Source: Hymenobacter sp.
GTDB lineage: Bacteria; Bacteroidota; Bacteroidia; Cytophagales; Hymenobacteraceae
Length of the DNA stretch: 47,291 nucleotides
Direction of reading: 5' to 3'
Assembly: GCA_025353745.1 (NCBI GenBank)
Contig: JANXOE010000213.1
Location: 1 to 47,291 of the forward strand
The notes beneath the pieces were generated by a model. That model was not told where the DNA came from. It saw only the letters and a program-made list of their open reading frames with translations, and did no database searches. The position numbers and the translations under genes are program-made. This document shows positions 18,490 to 29,128 of the stretch, one piece after another (position 1 is the first letter of the stretch; each line of letters starts with the position of its first letter).

Positions 18490-19317
18490 ATGGCCTCTTT
18501 CCGTTCCTTATTCGCCGGCTTGCCCGGGGCGCTGCTCCTGTTCGCGTGTGCCCACCAGCCCCAGGCCGACGGCCCCAGCCGCTTCGCGGCCACGCCGCCC
18601 ACCATCGACGGGCAAGCCACCGACTGGGGCCCCGACTCGCTGCGCTTCGACCCCGAAACCAAGCTCCAGTACCAAGTGCTCAACGACCAGCGCGCCGTGT
18701 ACGTCCGCCTCAAGGCCGCCTACCCGATGACGCAGGCGCGGCTGCTGCACCAGGGCTTCACGGTGTGGCTCGACACCACGGGGCGCAACCAGCAGCAGTT
18801 TGGGGTGCGCTTCACCTTGCCCCGCGAGCCCGTGCCGGCCGAAGGCACCGCGGGCGCGCCCGGCCCCGGCGACCGCCACGCCCTGCTGAGCCGCGCCCTG
18901 GCCGGGGCCCGCGACATGGAGCTGCTCAACTACAAAGGCAATAAAGAGCCGACTTACACCGACACGCAGTCGCCGCTGGGCGTGAAGCTGGCCGCCGCCC
19001 TCGACGCGCAAGACAACCTCGTGTACGAGCTGGCCGTGCCCCTGCGCCTGCTCTACCGCCGGGTGCCGGTGCTGGCCAGTGGCCAGCGCGCCGTGGTGGG
19101 CGTCACCGTGATCGGCAACCGCGCGGCCACGGGCCACGATTCCAACAGCAGCGGCATGAGCGTGGTGGGCGCCGACGGCATGGGCAACGGCGCCATGGGC
19201 GGCGGGCGCGGCCGCGGCGGCTACGGCGGCGGGGGCATGCGCGGCGGAATGCCCGGCGGCTACGGCGGCCCCCCGCCTTTGGTGCTCAAAACCACCGCCA
19301 AGCTCAGCGCGCAGTAG
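18490..19317 (+). CDS. Exported lipoprotein with CBM9-like domain and Gly-rich tail
   Basis: 275 aa. The signal peptide ends in a lipobox LLFAC (C20), so the protein should be a membrane-anchored lipoprotein. The segment PPTIDGQATDWGPDSLRFDPETKLQYQVLNDQRAVYVRLKA resembles the start of carbohydrate-binding family 9-like domains (a DGxxxDW element followed by beta strands). The C-terminus has a Gly/Arg/Met-rich low-complexity stretch (GGGRGRGGYGGGG..., residues 234-263). Function unknown; substrate binding at the cell surface is an inference. It is divergent from the M48 protease gene and converges on the T9SS plug gene. Confidence 0.72.
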   Translation: MASFRSLFAGLPGALLLFACAHQPQADGPSRFAATPPTIDGQATDWGPDSLRFDPETKLQYQVLNDQRAVYVRLKAAYPMTQARLLHQGFTVWLDTTGRNQQQFGVRFTLPREPVPAEGTAGAPGPGDRHALLSRALAGARDMELLNYKGNKEPTYTDTQSPLGVKLAAALDAQDNLVYELAVPLRLLYRRVPVLASGQRAVVGVTVIGNRAATGHDSNSSGMSVVGADGMGNGAMGGGRGRGGYGGGGMRGGMPGGYGGPPPLVLKTTAKLSAQ

Positions 19318-19368
19318 CTCCGGCTATCGGTTGATTGACAACTGCTAACCGCTTATTATTAGCTGAAT

Positions 19369-20718
19369 CTATGGCCGGCCGTTGACATCGAGGGCCTGGT
19401 AGCCGATGAGCAAGTCGGCGCGGGTGCCGGGCGGGCGGTAGTACACCAGCAGGTCGTACTGGTTTTCGGTTTCGTAGTGGCTGCCTTCGAAATAGGTTTC
19501 GTCGGCCGTGCCGTCGGGGCGGCGCACGGCAAAATCGTAGTTGTAGTAGCCCTGCTTTAGCAGCGCGTGGCCGGTGTAGAGGTGGGTGGCCGCGTCGTAG
19601 GCGAGGCGGTACTCGTCCTTCAGCTGCCAGTCGGTGAGGGCCCCCAGCACGTACACGGGCCCCGGCGCGGGCTGGTCGGCGCGCAGCGCAAACGCGACGT
19701 CGGCGTAGTCGCCGTTGGAAGCGCCGTTGCCGTACTCGCGGCTCTCGAACACGCGCCGGCCGTTGGTGTCGACGTACTGGAAGTAGCCCACGCCGGCGCG
19801 GGTGGCTTCGGGCACCAGGCCCACGGCCACGGGGCGGGTGCGCGGGTCGAGGCGCAGCACGTTCTGGCCGGCGACCTGCAGCGAGCGGGTGTCGAAAAAC
19901 CGGTATTCGCTCAGGCCCGAAAACGCGTTTTCGTAGTTGAAGTACTGGTAGTCGAGCCGGCGCTCGGCGTCGCGCACAAAAGTTGGGCGCAGGCCGTACT
20001 TGGCGTTGTCCCACCGGAAGTTCTGGCGCAGCACCACCTGCACTTCGGCCGCAGGGTTCACCAAATCCACCCCGGCGTAGCTGATGCCGAAATCGAGCTG
20101 CTGCAGCGTGAAGCGCTGCTGCCCGCCAAGGGCCAGGCCTTGCTGCAGGGCCACCTGCACTTGGTTTTCGTACACCAGCAGGCGCCGCGAGAGCAGCGGC
20201 ACCCCGGCCGCGTCCTGCACCACCCACACGTAGTTGCCGCTGATTTTCACGTCGGGGGCCCCCAGCCGGTAGTGAAAATACGGCACCTTCCCGCCGATGC
20301 CCACCCGGTAGTCGGTGATCAGAAACTCGTTGATTTCGCTCAGGAACTGCGTCTCGATCAGCGTCGAAGGCTGCCAGTTGGCGCTGCAGTGCACCAGCTT
20401 GGCCGTGAGGCGTGGGGCCTGGTCGCCCAGCACGTCGAACTCCAGCGCCAGCGACCGGCTCTGGCCCAGCGCCACCACCGGCGGCTGAAAAATGGCCGTG
20501 TTCGCGCCCGTGGCCACGTAGCACTGCACGCTCTGCACCGCGCCCGAGTAGATGTGGTCCGCGTAGCGCAGCGTCTTGTCAGCAAACTGCGGCGGCTCGC
20601 GCTGCTGGGGCCCTGCCGTGGCGCGGCCCGCCGCCGGGGCCGTGGTGGAGGTGATGGGCGTGCCCAGCGGCACGCAGGCCGTGGCGAGAATCAAGAAGGG
20701 GTAAGGCAGGAAGCGCAT
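19369..20718 (-). CDS. Type IX secretion system plug protein (DUF5103)
   Basis: 449 aa from ATG 20716-20718. A signal peptide with lipobox-like LATAC (C15) suggests a lipoprotein. Recognisable DUF5103 segments are LRYADHIYSGAVQSVQCY, PRLTAKLVHCSANWQPS, QFLSEINEFLITDYRVGIG, VPYFHYRLGAPDVKISGNYVW, NFRWDNAKYGLRPTFVRD, and the C-terminal VLGALTDWQLKDEYRLAYD...YYNYDFAVRRPDG. In characterised Bacteroidota this family closes the SprA translocon of the type IX secretion system when it is idle. No other T9SS gene is in the window. Its -7-like box lies 4 nt before the ATG. The identification is by family recall; the role follows from the family. Confidence 0.88.
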   Translation of the reverse strand: MRFLPYPFLILATACVPLGTPITSTTAPAAGRATAGPQQREPPQFADKTLRYADHIYSGAVQSVQCYVATGANTAIFQPPVVALGQSRSLALEFDVLGDQAPRLTAKLVHCSANWQPSTLIETQFLSEINEFLITDYRVGIGGKVPYFHYRLGAPDVKISGNYVWVVQDAAGVPLLSRRLLVYENQVQVALQQGLALGGQQRFTLQQLDFGISYAGVDLVNPAAEVQVVLRQNFRWDNAKYGLRPTFVRDAERRLDYQYFNYENAFSGLSEYRFFDTRSLQVAGQNVLRLDPRTRPVAVGLVPEATRAGVGYFQYVDTNGRRVFESREYGNGASNGDYADVAFALRADQPAPGPVYVLGALTDWQLKDEYRLAYDAATHLYTGHALLKQGYYNYDFAVRRPDGTADETYFEGSHYETENQYDLLVYYRPPGTRADLLIGYQALDVNGRP

Positions 20719-20722
20719 GGGA

Positions 20723-20730
20723 CGAAAGTA
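20723..20730 (-). promoter_or_regulatory. possible -7 box of the T9SS plug gene, 4 nt before its ATG
   Basis: TACTTTCG on the minus strand, one mismatch to TAnnTTTG. With only 4 nt to the ATG the mRNA would be leaderless. Confidence 0.4.
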
Positions 20731-20739
20731 GCGCCGGCT

Positions 20740-20950
20740 ATGCTTTGCCACCGCTGCAAAAAAGGTGCGGCGTCAGCGGAACAATTGAAAACGATGGTTT
20801 GCAGCGAAGAATGCACGCAAAGAGGCGCGTTTCGTGCCGGCCGCCGTAGCCAAAGTCGCGCAATACGCGCAGGTAGAGGCCTTGTTAGTGGAGCGTAATT
20901 CGCACCGCAGCATCGCCCGTTGGGGAAGCTGCGGTGCCCGCGGCCTTTAG
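20740..20950 (+). pseudogene. IS1-family transposase N-terminal remnant, frameshifted
   Basis: Two frames together look like the start of an IS1-type InsA: MLCHRCKKG (20740 on, first zinc-ribbon half), then in another frame KRWFAAKNARKEARF...VEALLVERNSHRSIAR (20789-20950). The latter resembles the post-zinc-finger helix-turn-helix segment ('ALLLERLSLRGIAR'-like) of IS1 relatives. After HRSIAR the similarity stops (WGSCGARGL-stop). No terminal repeats or second frame (InsB) were found, so this is a decayed fragment. An annotator might instead call a 52-aa hypothetical gene at 20740-20898. Confidence 0.5.
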
Positions 20951-21293
20951 ATTATTTGCGGCTGCCGGCTTAGAAAAAAGGCCCGACTGGTTCTTGCCGG
21001 TTAGAAACCAGTTTGGGGCCATCAGTGGAATTGAGTCTGCCCTTTTTTATTTGGCAACGGCGGCCTTTGCGGCATCGTTGCAAACGGCCGGGTGGTTTCG
21101 CGCAGCAGCTTGCCGTACTTATATGGCCGTAAGTGCGTTCGGTTTTGTGAGGGCCCTGCTGCCTGCTGCTCTGCCAGAGCCATTTGGTACGGTAAGTTAC
21201 CCGGTGTGCGTGCCGGCCATTCCGTTTATCATGCCGTATCTGATGGGCGTTAATTTGCTGCGCCGTGCGGGCCAGGAGCCGTTCGCAGCGTAG
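20934..21293 (+). CDS. Small integral membrane protein, possibly 5'-truncated
   Basis: 119 codons from GTG 20934. Three hydrophobic segments: ESALFYLATAAFAASLQTAGW, TYMAVSAFGFVRALLPAAL and PVCVPAIPFIMPYLMGVNLL. The opening (LFAAAGLEKRPDWFLPVRNQFGAISGIE) reads like the interior of a membrane protein rather than a natural start. It begins exactly where the transposase remnant ends, so the 5' end may have been lost to the insertion. Codon use is less GC-extreme than in neighbours (TTA, AAA, TTT are common). No family recognised. No promoter box was seen directly upstream. Confidence 0.5.
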   Translation: MPAAFRLFAAAGLEKRPDWFLPVRNQFGAISGIESALFYLATAAFAASLQTAGWFRAAACRTYMAVSAFGFVRALLPAALPEPFGTVSYPVCVPAIPFIMPYLMGVNLLRRAGQEPFAA

Positions 21294-21420
21294 CATCGAT
21301 TGCCTTTGCTTCGGGCAATACTTTCTGCCGGGCCCAATGACGTGCTCACAACAAAGGGCCGCTGCACAAGAATTTTCTCCTCGCGCCGCGGCCCCGTTGG
21401 GATGCGTATTAGCCACTTTC

Positions 21421-23325
<1,905 letters not shown>

Positions 23326-23346
23326 CGGGTGCGGCGTATTCGGGGG

Positions 23347-23354
23347 CAAAGGTA
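23347..23354 (-). promoter_or_regulatory. -7 promoter box of the ABC-F gene
   Basis: TACCTTTG on the minus strand, exact consensus, 21 nt before the ATG. Confidence 0.6.
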
Positions 23355-23458
23355 CGGCACCGGGGGGCGGACGGCCCCGGCCCCAGGGCCGGCGGCACAA
23401 CCGCTCCCCGCGCCGGGGCGTAAGGCAACGCATATATTGCCGCTTTCATCCCCGTTTT

Positions 23459-24484
23459 ATGCCCCTGCGCTTGCCTTTTTCTGCGATTTTTTCGGGGCCC
23501 GCCCGCCGGCTGGCCCCGCTGGCCGGGCTGCTGGCCCTGGCCGCCTGCTCCAAAACCGACATCCCCGTCGCGCCGCCCGCCGCGCCCGAAACCGTGGCCT
23601 TCACCGTGCCCGGCCTCTACCCCGAGGGCTTGCAGTACGACGCCCAGAGCGGCCATTTCCTGGTCAGCTCCCAAACCGCCGGCGCCCTGGGGGCCGTGGC
23701 CGACGACGGCACCTACACCGTTTTCGCCGACAACCCGGCCCTGGTGTCGAGCATCGGCCTCTGCCTCGACGCGCCGCGCAACCGCGTGCTGGCGGCCGTG
23801 TCGGACCCCGGCTACAACGCCGCGCGCAGCACCGCCGCCACGCGGCGCAAGCTGGCGCGCCTGGCCATTTTCAACCGCACCAGCGGCCAGCTCGTCACCA
23901 CCGTCGACCTCGGGGGCCTGCTCCCGGGCCCCGACCACTTCGCCAACGACGTCGCCGTGGACGGCCAGGGCAACGCCTACGTGACCGACAGCTTCGCGCC
24001 CGTCATCTACAAAGTGACCCCGCAGGGCACGGCCACGGTGTTCCTGCAAAACGCGCAGCTGGGGGCCCCCGCCGGGGCCTTTGGCCTCAACGGCATCGTG
24101 TACCACCCCGACGGCTACCTGCTGGTGGCCAAGTCCGACGAGGGGGCCCTGTTCAAAGTGCCGCTCGACAACCCCGGCGCCTTCCGCCGCGTGGCGGTTT
24201 CCGGCGTCGATTTGGCCAACGCCGACGGCCTGCGCCTGCAAGCCGACCGCCAGCTCCAGGTCGTGGCCAACGCCCCGGCCAAGGTGTACCGCCTGGCCTC
24301 GGCCGACGGCTGGGCCACGGCTGCGCTCGGCGGCACGCTTGCCACGGCCCCGCAATTTCCCACGTCGCTGGCCCTGCGGCCGGGGGCCGACGGCTACGTG
24401 CTCTACGCCAACCTCAACGCGCTGCAAGCCGGCCAAAGCCCGCCGGTGAGCCGGTTCACCATTGCCCGGGTGCATTTTCAGTAG
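23459..24484 (+). CDS. SMP-30/NHL-like beta-propeller lipoprotein
   Basis: 341 aa from ATG 23459. The signal peptide ends with lipobox ALAAC (about C31). The body consists of propeller-like repeats, for example LYPEGLQYDAQSGHFLVSSQ, ANDVAVDGQGNAYVTDSFAPVIYKVTPQG and GIVYHPDGYLLVAKSDEGALFKVPL, as in the SMP-30/gluconolactonase/LRE-like superfamily. It may hydrolyse a lactone or merely bind ligands; metal ligands could not be assigned with certainty. It is divergent from the ABC-F gene and 51 nt upstream of the 2H phosphoesterase gene in the same direction. Confidence 0.82.
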   Translation: MPLRLPFSAIFSGPARRLAPLAGLLALAACSKTDIPVAPPAAPETVAFTVPGLYPEGLQYDAQSGHFLVSSQTAGALGAVADDGTYTVFADNPALVSSIGLCLDAPRNRVLAAVSDPGYNAARSTAATRRKLARLAIFNRTSGQLVTTVDLGGLLPGPDHFANDVAVDGQGNAYVTDSFAPVIYKVTPQGTATVFLQNAQLGAPAGAFGLNGIVYHPDGYLLVAKSDEGALFKVPLDNPGAFRRVAVSGVDLANADGLRLQADRQLQVVANAPAKVYRLASADGWATAALGGTLATAPQFPTSLALRPGADGYVLYANLNALQAGQSPPVSRFTIARVHFQ

Positions 24485-24535
24485 GCTGAATGCCTGGGAC
24501 TTGCCGTTTTTCTTGTTACACTTTTTGCCCGCCGT

Positions 24536-25078
24536 ATGCTCGCCATCACGTCCATGCTGAACCTTCAGAAGGCCCGGCAAATCAACAAAATTATTGCGGA
24601 GCTGGACGCCAAATTCGGCCTGGACGCGGTGCAGGCCACGCCCGCGCCGCACTTCACGTTCATGCTCGCGGGCATCCGCCGCATCGAAGTGCTGAAAAAA
24701 GCCCTGGCCGAGGTGGCCGCCACCACGGCCCCGTTTCCGGCCTACACCACCGGGCTGGGCATTTTTCCGGGGCCCCAGCCGGTCATTTACGTGCCCGTGC
24801 TGCGCTCCTCCGACCTCAACCACCTGCACCAGCGGGTGCTCGACGTGACGCAGCCCCTGTGCAAGGGCACCGACCGCTTCAACGCGCCCTCGCGCTGGCT
24901 GCCCCACCTCTCGCTGGCCCTGCACGACACCACGCCCGCGCTGCTGGGCCCCGTGATGCAGTTCCTGAACGCGCGCACCTACAACCTGCGCCTGAACATC
25001 AACAACCTGGGCATCATGCAGCGGAAGGGCAGCACGTTTCAGTGCGTGGCCGTCATCCCGTTCACGGGCAAGGAGTAG
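24536..25078 (+). CDS. 2H phosphoesterase family protein (2'-5' RNA ligase/LigT-like)
   Basis: 180 aa from ATG 24536. Two HxT/S motifs define the family: PHFTFML (about residue 39) and PHLSLALHD (about 124), spaced as in LigT/ThpR and cyclic phosphodiesterases. These enzymes open 2',3'-cyclic phosphates or join/cleave 2'-5' RNA links in tRNA or nucleotide metabolism; the substrate is unknown here. There is no signal peptide. It ends 14 nt before the convergent AlkA-like gene, with no hairpin between. Confidence 0.85.
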   Translation: MLAITSMLNLQKARQINKIIAELDAKFGLDAVQATPAPHFTFMLAGIRRIEVLKKALAEVAATTAPFPAYTTGLGIFPGPQPVIYVPVLRSSDLNHLHQRVLDVTQPLCKGTDRFNAPSRWLPHLSLALHDTTPALLGPVMQFLNARTYNLRLNINNLGIMQRKGSTFQCVAVIPFTGKE

Positions 25079-25092
25079 GGCCCCGGCGGGCG

Positions 25093-25731
25093 CTAGGTGG
25101 CCGTCAGCGGCTCCCATTCGCCTTGCTGTTCCAGGCTCTGCCAGAGGTACTTGCAGGCCAGGGTGCGGTAGGGGCGCCAGGCTTCGGCGCGGGCCAGCAT
25201 TTCTTTTTGCAGGGCCCGGCCGGTGGTTTCGAGGCCGTAGAGGCGGCGCATGGCGTTTTGTAGGCCCAGGTCGCCTTCGGCAAACACGTCGGGCTGGTCG
25301 AGGGCAAACATTTGCAGCATCTGGGCCGTCCAGCGGCCCACGCCGCGGATGGCCGTCAGGTGCGCGGTAAACGCTTCTTCGCTGAGGCCGGCGAGGTGCT
25401 CGTAAGCGAGCAGGCCGCGCTCGTTGTGCTCGGCAATGGCCTTGAGGTAGCCGGCTTTCTGGCGGGAGAGGCCCACCTGGCGCAGGTCGTCGTCGCTCAT
25501 CTCCAACAAAATACGCGGCTCCGGGTAGCCTTCGGGCTTGAACAGCGCCCGGAACCGCCCCCAGATGGCGGCCGCCGCCTTGGTCGAAATCTGCTGGCTG
25601 ACGATGGCCCGCAGCAGGGCCAGGTACAGGTCTTCGTGGGCGCGGGGCCCGATGGGCGCGCCCCGGGCAATGAGGGCGGCCAGCACCGGGTCGGCGGCGC
25701 TGAGGTATTGGCGGGCAGCGGTGTAAGGCAT
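25093..25731 (-). CDS. DNA-3-methyladenine glycosylase, AlkA-like HhH-GPD
   Basis: 212 aa from ATG 25729-25731 (MPYTAARQYL). Base-excision repair glycosylase of the HhH-GPD superfamily: AIVSQQISTKAAAAIWGRF near the N-terminus, the helix-hairpin-helix LTAIRGVGRWTAQMLQMFAL, and the catalytic aspartate in PDVFAEGDLGLQNAMRRLYGL. No 4Fe-4S cluster cysteines, so it is not an EndoIII-type enzyme. It lacks the N-terminal AlkA domain of E. coli and resembles the short Mag1-like form. It follows the PPP phosphatase gene by 100 nt on the same strand; co-transcription is likely, functional linkage is not evident. Confidence 0.92.
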   Translation of the reverse strand: MPYTAARQYLSAADPVLAALIARGAPIGPRAHEDLYLALLRAIVSQQISTKAAAAIWGRFRALFKPEGYPEPRILLEMSDDDLRQVGLSRQKAGYLKAIAEHNERGLLAYEHLAGLSEEAFTAHLTAIRGVGRWTAQMLQMFALDQPDVFAEGDLGLQNAMRRLYGLETTGRALQKEMLARAEAWRPYRTLACKYLWQSLEQQGEWEPLTAT

Positions 25732-25831
25732 GGTTTCAGGGCGTGGTTGGTGGGGCTGGGCGCTGGGCTGACGGTGCGTGGGGCCCTCCTCGCCACGGCA
25801 ACAGGGCCCCCGCCACCAGCCAATTGCCAAG

Positions 25832-26485
25832 CTAAAGGTCGCGGGCGTCGACGGGCAGCGTCAGGGTTTCGAGCACCTCGCCGGTGGGGCTCAGGCGCGC
25901 CCCCGTGAGGGCCACGCCGTGGCCCGCGCCGGTGTCGAGGTACAGGGCCCGGCTGGCGGCGTCGAAGTGGGGGCGGCCGTCGGCGGTGGGGGTGTGGCCC
26001 ACCACTTGCAGCTTGCCCAGGTTCAGCAGGGGCCCCCGGCGCCAGAGCACGCCGTCGGGGTTTTCGGGGTCGAAGGGCAGGGGCGTGTCGGCGCGGCCGG
26101 CGTGGGAGATGAGCAGGTGCTCGTTTTCCCAGCAATACGGCCGCCCGGCCAGCCAGGCGGCGTGGGGGGCCAGCCACGAGGGGTGGCGGGCCTGGTACTG
26201 GTGCAGGGTGGCGCGCCCGCCCCAGCCCAGCCATTCGCGCCGGGGGCCGTCGGGGCCCAGGTGCGCGGCCATGCCCCAGTCGTGGTTGCCCATCAGGAAC
26301 GTGGCCCCGGCGGGGTTGTGCCGGGCCAGCTGGCGGGCCAGCTCCACCACGCCGGGGCTGTCGGGGCCGCGGTCCACGAGGTCGCCCATCTGCACGAGGT
26401 GCTCGGTGGCCGGCTGCCAGCGCCGCAGCAAGTCGCTGAAGGTGTGAAAGCAGCCGTGCACGTCGCCGATAACGAATAGATTCAT
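25832..26485 (-). CDS. PPP-family metallophosphatase (Ser/Thr or diadenosine tetraphosphate type)
   Basis: 217 aa from ATG 26483-26485. Calcineurin-like motifs in order: GDVHGC (7-12), GDLVDRG, GNHDWG, ISHAGR and VVGHTP, which bind the two-metal centre. This is the small bacterial PPP form (PrpA/ApaH-like), which removes phosphate from proteins or splits Ap4A. The upstream TTG would add six residues and is not preferred. It lies upstream of the alkA-like gene and downstream of the antiporter gene, all on the minus strand. Confidence 0.9.
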   Translation of the reverse strand: MNLFVIGDVHGCFHTFSDLLRRWQPATEHLVQMGDLVDRGPDSPGVVELARQLARHNPAGATFLMGNHDWGMAAHLGPDGPRREWLGWGGRATLHQYQARHPSWLAPHAAWLAGRPYCWENEHLLISHAGRADTPLPFDPENPDGVLWRRGPLLNLGKLQVVGHTPTADGRPHFDAASRALYLDTGAGHGVALTGARLSPTGEVLETLTLPVDARDL

Positions 26486-26543
26486 GTCCTTCCCTAACAA
26501 CAAAACCGGCTTTTGTGGTCGTTTCCGGGCCTTTAATTTTGAT

Positions 26544-27815
26544 TTAAGCCGCCGTTTTTTCGGGCGCGCGGGCCAGCCCCAGCCGCCGCACCAGCGGCCC
26601 GATGGTGAGGCCCTGGCCGACGATGCTGAACACCACCACCACGTAGGTGAGGCCCACCAGCAGCTCGCGCGGGGCGGCGGCGGGCAGGCTCAGGGCCAGC
26701 GCCACCGAGAGGCCCCCGCGCAGCCCGCCCCACACCAGCACCGGGAAGCTGCCGTCTTTTTTGGGAAACGCCGTGCCGATGCGCAGGATGCGCAGCGGCA
26801 CGGCCACGGCCACGGCCCGCGCGGCCAGCACCACCACCACGGCGGCCAGCCCCGCCAGCACCGTGGTGCGGGAAATGTGGAGCACCAGCACTTCCAGCCC
26901 CATCAGCACGAACAGCAGCGCGTTGAGAATCTCGTCGACCAGCTCCCAAAACTTGTCCACGTAGTCCTGCGACTCGTCCGAGAGCACGTCGCGGGTGCGG
27001 CTGAGGTGGCCCACCAGCAAGCCGGCCATCACCATCGCCAGGGGCCCCGAGGTGTGCAGGGCCGTGGCCAGGGCCGTGCCGCCGGCCACCAGCCCGAGGG
27101 TGATGAGCACTTCCACCTGGTAGTTGTCGACGGTGCGCAGCAGCCAGGCCCCGCCCAGCCCCAGGGCCGTGCCCAGCGCCAGCCCGCCCAGCGCCTCGCG
27201 GGCAAACACGCCCAGCGCGTGGCCCACGGTGAAGTCCTGGGGCCCCACCGAGGCCACTTCCAGCGTCACCACGAACAGCACCACGCCCACGCCGTCGTTG
27301 AACAGCGACTCGCCCACGATCTTCGTTTCCAAGGGTTTGGCGATGTTGGCTTTGGTGAGGATGCTGAGCACCGCCACCGGGTCGGTGGGCGAGATGAGGG
27401 CCCCGAACAGCAGGCAGTAGATGAACGGCGTGGGCAGCCCAAACAGCGGCAGCAGCCCGTACATGGCCCCGCCCACCACCACCGTGCTCAGGGGCGTGCC
27501 CAGCGTGGCGAGCATGCCCACCGGCCAGCGCAGCTCGCCCAGCCGGCGGGCGTCGGCGTGCAGGGCCCCCGCAAACAGCAAAAACCCGAGCATCACCTGC
27601 AGCACCAGGGCGCTGAAATCGAGCTGCTGCACCACCCGCGCCAGGTGCAGCACCGGTGCGTACTCGAACCGCGCCAGGCCCACCAGCGCCAGCGAGGCCG
27701 CCAGCCCCAGCACCATGAGCCCGATGGCGGGCGGCATCTGCAAAAACCGGTGGTTGAGGTAGGCAAATACGGCGGCCGTGGTCAGCAGCAGGGCCAGGGC
27801 GTTGTATAGTTCCAT
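26544..27815 (-). CDS. Na+/H+ antiporter, CPA1 (NhaP) family
   Basis: 423 aa with about 12 hydrophobic membrane helices. Family motifs are [17 protein letters not shown] and the ion-binding ND pair in [14 protein letters not shown], followed by later helices with [13 protein letters not shown] and [19 protein letters not shown], all conserved in NhaP/CPA1 exchangers. It should expel Na+ (or K+) against protons at the inner membrane for pH and salt balance. The C-terminal tail is short, so there is no cytosolic regulatory domain. The start is ATG 27813-27815 ([11 protein letters not shown]). Confidence 0.94.
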   Translation of the reverse strand: MELYNALALLLTTAAVFAYLNHRFLQMPPAIGLMVLGLAASLALVGLARFEYAPVLHLARVVQQLDFSALVLQVMLGFLLFAGALHADARRLGELRWPVGMLATLGTPLSTVVVGGAMYGLLPLFGLPTPFIYCLLFGALISPTDPVAVLSILTKANIAKPLETKIVGESLFNDGVGVVLFVVTLEVASVGPQDFTVGHALGVFAREALGGLALGTALGLGGAWLLRTVDNYQVEVLITLGLVAGGTALATALHTSGPLAMVMAGLLVGHLSRTRDVLSDESQDYVDKFWELVDEILNALLFVLMGLEVLVLHISRTTVLAGLAAVVVVLAARAVAVAVPLRILRIGTAFPKKDGSFPVLVWGGLRGGLSVALALSLPAAAPRELLVGLTYVVVVFSIVGQGLTIGPLVRRLGLARAPEKTAA

Positions 27816-27824
27816 CTGTTTTCA

Positions 27825-27900
27825 AGAAGTGAGCGGGCGAATGAGGGCAGGAGCGAATGCGGGGCCACGGCCGTTGAGCGCCCACGTCGTTCGTTCACTC
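27825..27900. repeat. low-complexity GAGCGAATG-like repeat
   Basis: The gap holds degenerate units (gtgagcgggcgaatgag, ggagcgaatg) and an inverted version (cgttcgttcactcc) next to the threonine aldolase stop. It looks like simple-sequence spacer rather than a regulated site. Confidence 0.4.
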
Positions 27901-27906
27901 CTTCCC

Positions 27907-28947
27907 TCAGCCCCCCGCTGATAAAAGCGCCGCTTCCACCCGCGCCACGCCGGCGTCGTCCACGTCGAGGTGCGTCACGAAGCGCACCCACTGCGGCCCA
28001 AACCCGCTGGCCTTGATGCCGAGGGCCCCCAGGCGCGCCAGGAAATCGCCGGCGGGGCAGTCGTCGTGCAAACGGAAAATGACGAGGTTCGTTTCCGGGG
28101 CCAGCACCTCGGCCACGTAGGGCTGGCGGGCCAGGGCCCCGGCGAGGCGGGCGGCGCGGGCGTGGTCGTCGGCGAGGCGGTCCACGTGGTGCTCGAGGGC
28201 GTAAAGGCCGGCGGCGGCCAGGTAGCCGGCCTGCCGCCACCCGCCCCCGAAGGCCTTGCGCAGGCGCTTGCACTTCTGCACAAACGCCGCCGAGCCCAGC
28301 AGCACCGAGCCCACCGGGGCCCCCAGGCCCTTGCTCAGGCACACCGAAATCGAGTCGAACAGCGTCCCGTAGGCTTCGGCGCGCTGGCCGGTGGCCACCA
28401 GGGCGTTGAAGACGCGGGCCCCGTCGAGGTGCAGCGGCAGGCCGTGGCGGCGGGCCACGCCGGCAATGGCCACGAGGTCGTCCCAGGCGTAGCAGCTGCC
28501 GCCGCCGCGGTTGTGGGTGTTTTCGAGGCACACGAGGCGGGTGGTGGGGTAGTGCACGTTGGCGGGCCGCACGGCCGCCGCCACCTGCGCGGCCGTGAGG
28601 CGGCCCCGCTCGCCGGGCAGCAGCGCCACGCTGGCCCCCGAGTGAAAGGCGATGCCGCCCACCTCCCACAAGTACACGTGGGCCGTCTGCTCGCAGATCA
28701 CCTCGCTCAGCGGCTCGGTGTGGGCCTTGATGGCGATTTGGTTGGTCATGGTGCCGGAGGGGCAAAACAGGCCGGCTTCCAGGCCAAAGCGGGCGGCCGT
28801 GGCGGCTTCGAGGCGCGCCACGGTGGGGTCTTCTTCGTACACGTCGTCGCCCACCGGGGCCCCGAACATGGCCGCGAGCATGGCCGGGGTGGGGCGCGTC
28901 ACGGTGTCGGAGCGCAGGTCGATGAGGGGCAGGGCAGGGGAGGACAT
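27907..28947 (-). CDS. Low-specificity L-threonine aldolase
   Basis: 346 aa PLP enzyme that splits threonine (and allo-threonine) to glycine and acetaldehyde. Start ATG 28945-28947 (MSSPALPLIDLRSDTVTRPT), the standard opening of the family. FGAPVGDDVYEEDPTV, CPSGTMTNQIAIKAHTEP, LENTHNRGGGSCY and LHLDGARVFNALVATGQ (PLP-binding aspartate) follow. The Schiff-base lysine is in SVCLSKGLGAPVGSVL. Full length. It has its own -7 box 50 nt upstream. The longer frame running up to 29094 would cover that promoter and is rejected. Confidence 0.95.
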   Translation of the reverse strand: MSSPALPLIDLRSDTVTRPTPAMLAAMFGAPVGDDVYEEDPTVARLEAATAARFGLEAGLFCPSGTMTNQIAIKAHTEPLSEVICEQTAHVYLWEVGGIAFHSGASVALLPGERGRLTAAQVAAAVRPANVHYPTTRLVCLENTHNRGGGSCYAWDDLVAIAGVARRHGLPLHLDGARVFNALVATGQRAEAYGTLFDSISVCLSKGLGAPVGSVLLGSAAFVQKCKRLRKAFGGGWRQAGYLAAAGLYALEHHVDRLADDHARAARLAGALARQPYVAEVLAPETNLVIFRLHDDCPAGDFLARLGALGIKASGFGPQWVRFVTHLDVDDAGVARVEAALLSAGG

Positions 28948-28997
28948 GAACGAATCGGCGGGGAGAAAATCGAAACCCGGGCCGGCGCGGCCCTCAG

Positions 28998-29005
28998 CAA
29001 AAGTA
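28998..29005 (-). promoter_or_regulatory. -7 promoter box of the threonine aldolase gene
   Basis: TACTTTTG on the minus strand, exact consensus, 50 nt upstream of the ATG. Confidence 0.55.
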
Positions 29006-29078
29006 GCCCGCCGGGCCCCGGGGCCCGCCCCGCCCGCCGTAAAATGGCCCTGCGCTTTTACTTTCCGAATTAAAGCCG

Positions 29079-29086
29079 TACTTTTG
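29079..29086 (+). promoter_or_regulatory. -7 promoter box of the helix-repeat protein gene
   Basis: TACTTTTG, exact TAnnTTTG, 42 nt before the ATG at 29129. Confidence 0.6.
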
Positions 29087-29128
29087 CCCTCCATTTCCTA
29101 AGCAATAAGACCTTAACCGCCCGGCACC

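Noticed and set aside
26484..27809. 441-codon plus-strand frame opposite the Na+/H+ antiporter
   Set aside because: His/Gln/Arg-rich noise; the minus strand encodes a clear CPA1 antiporter.
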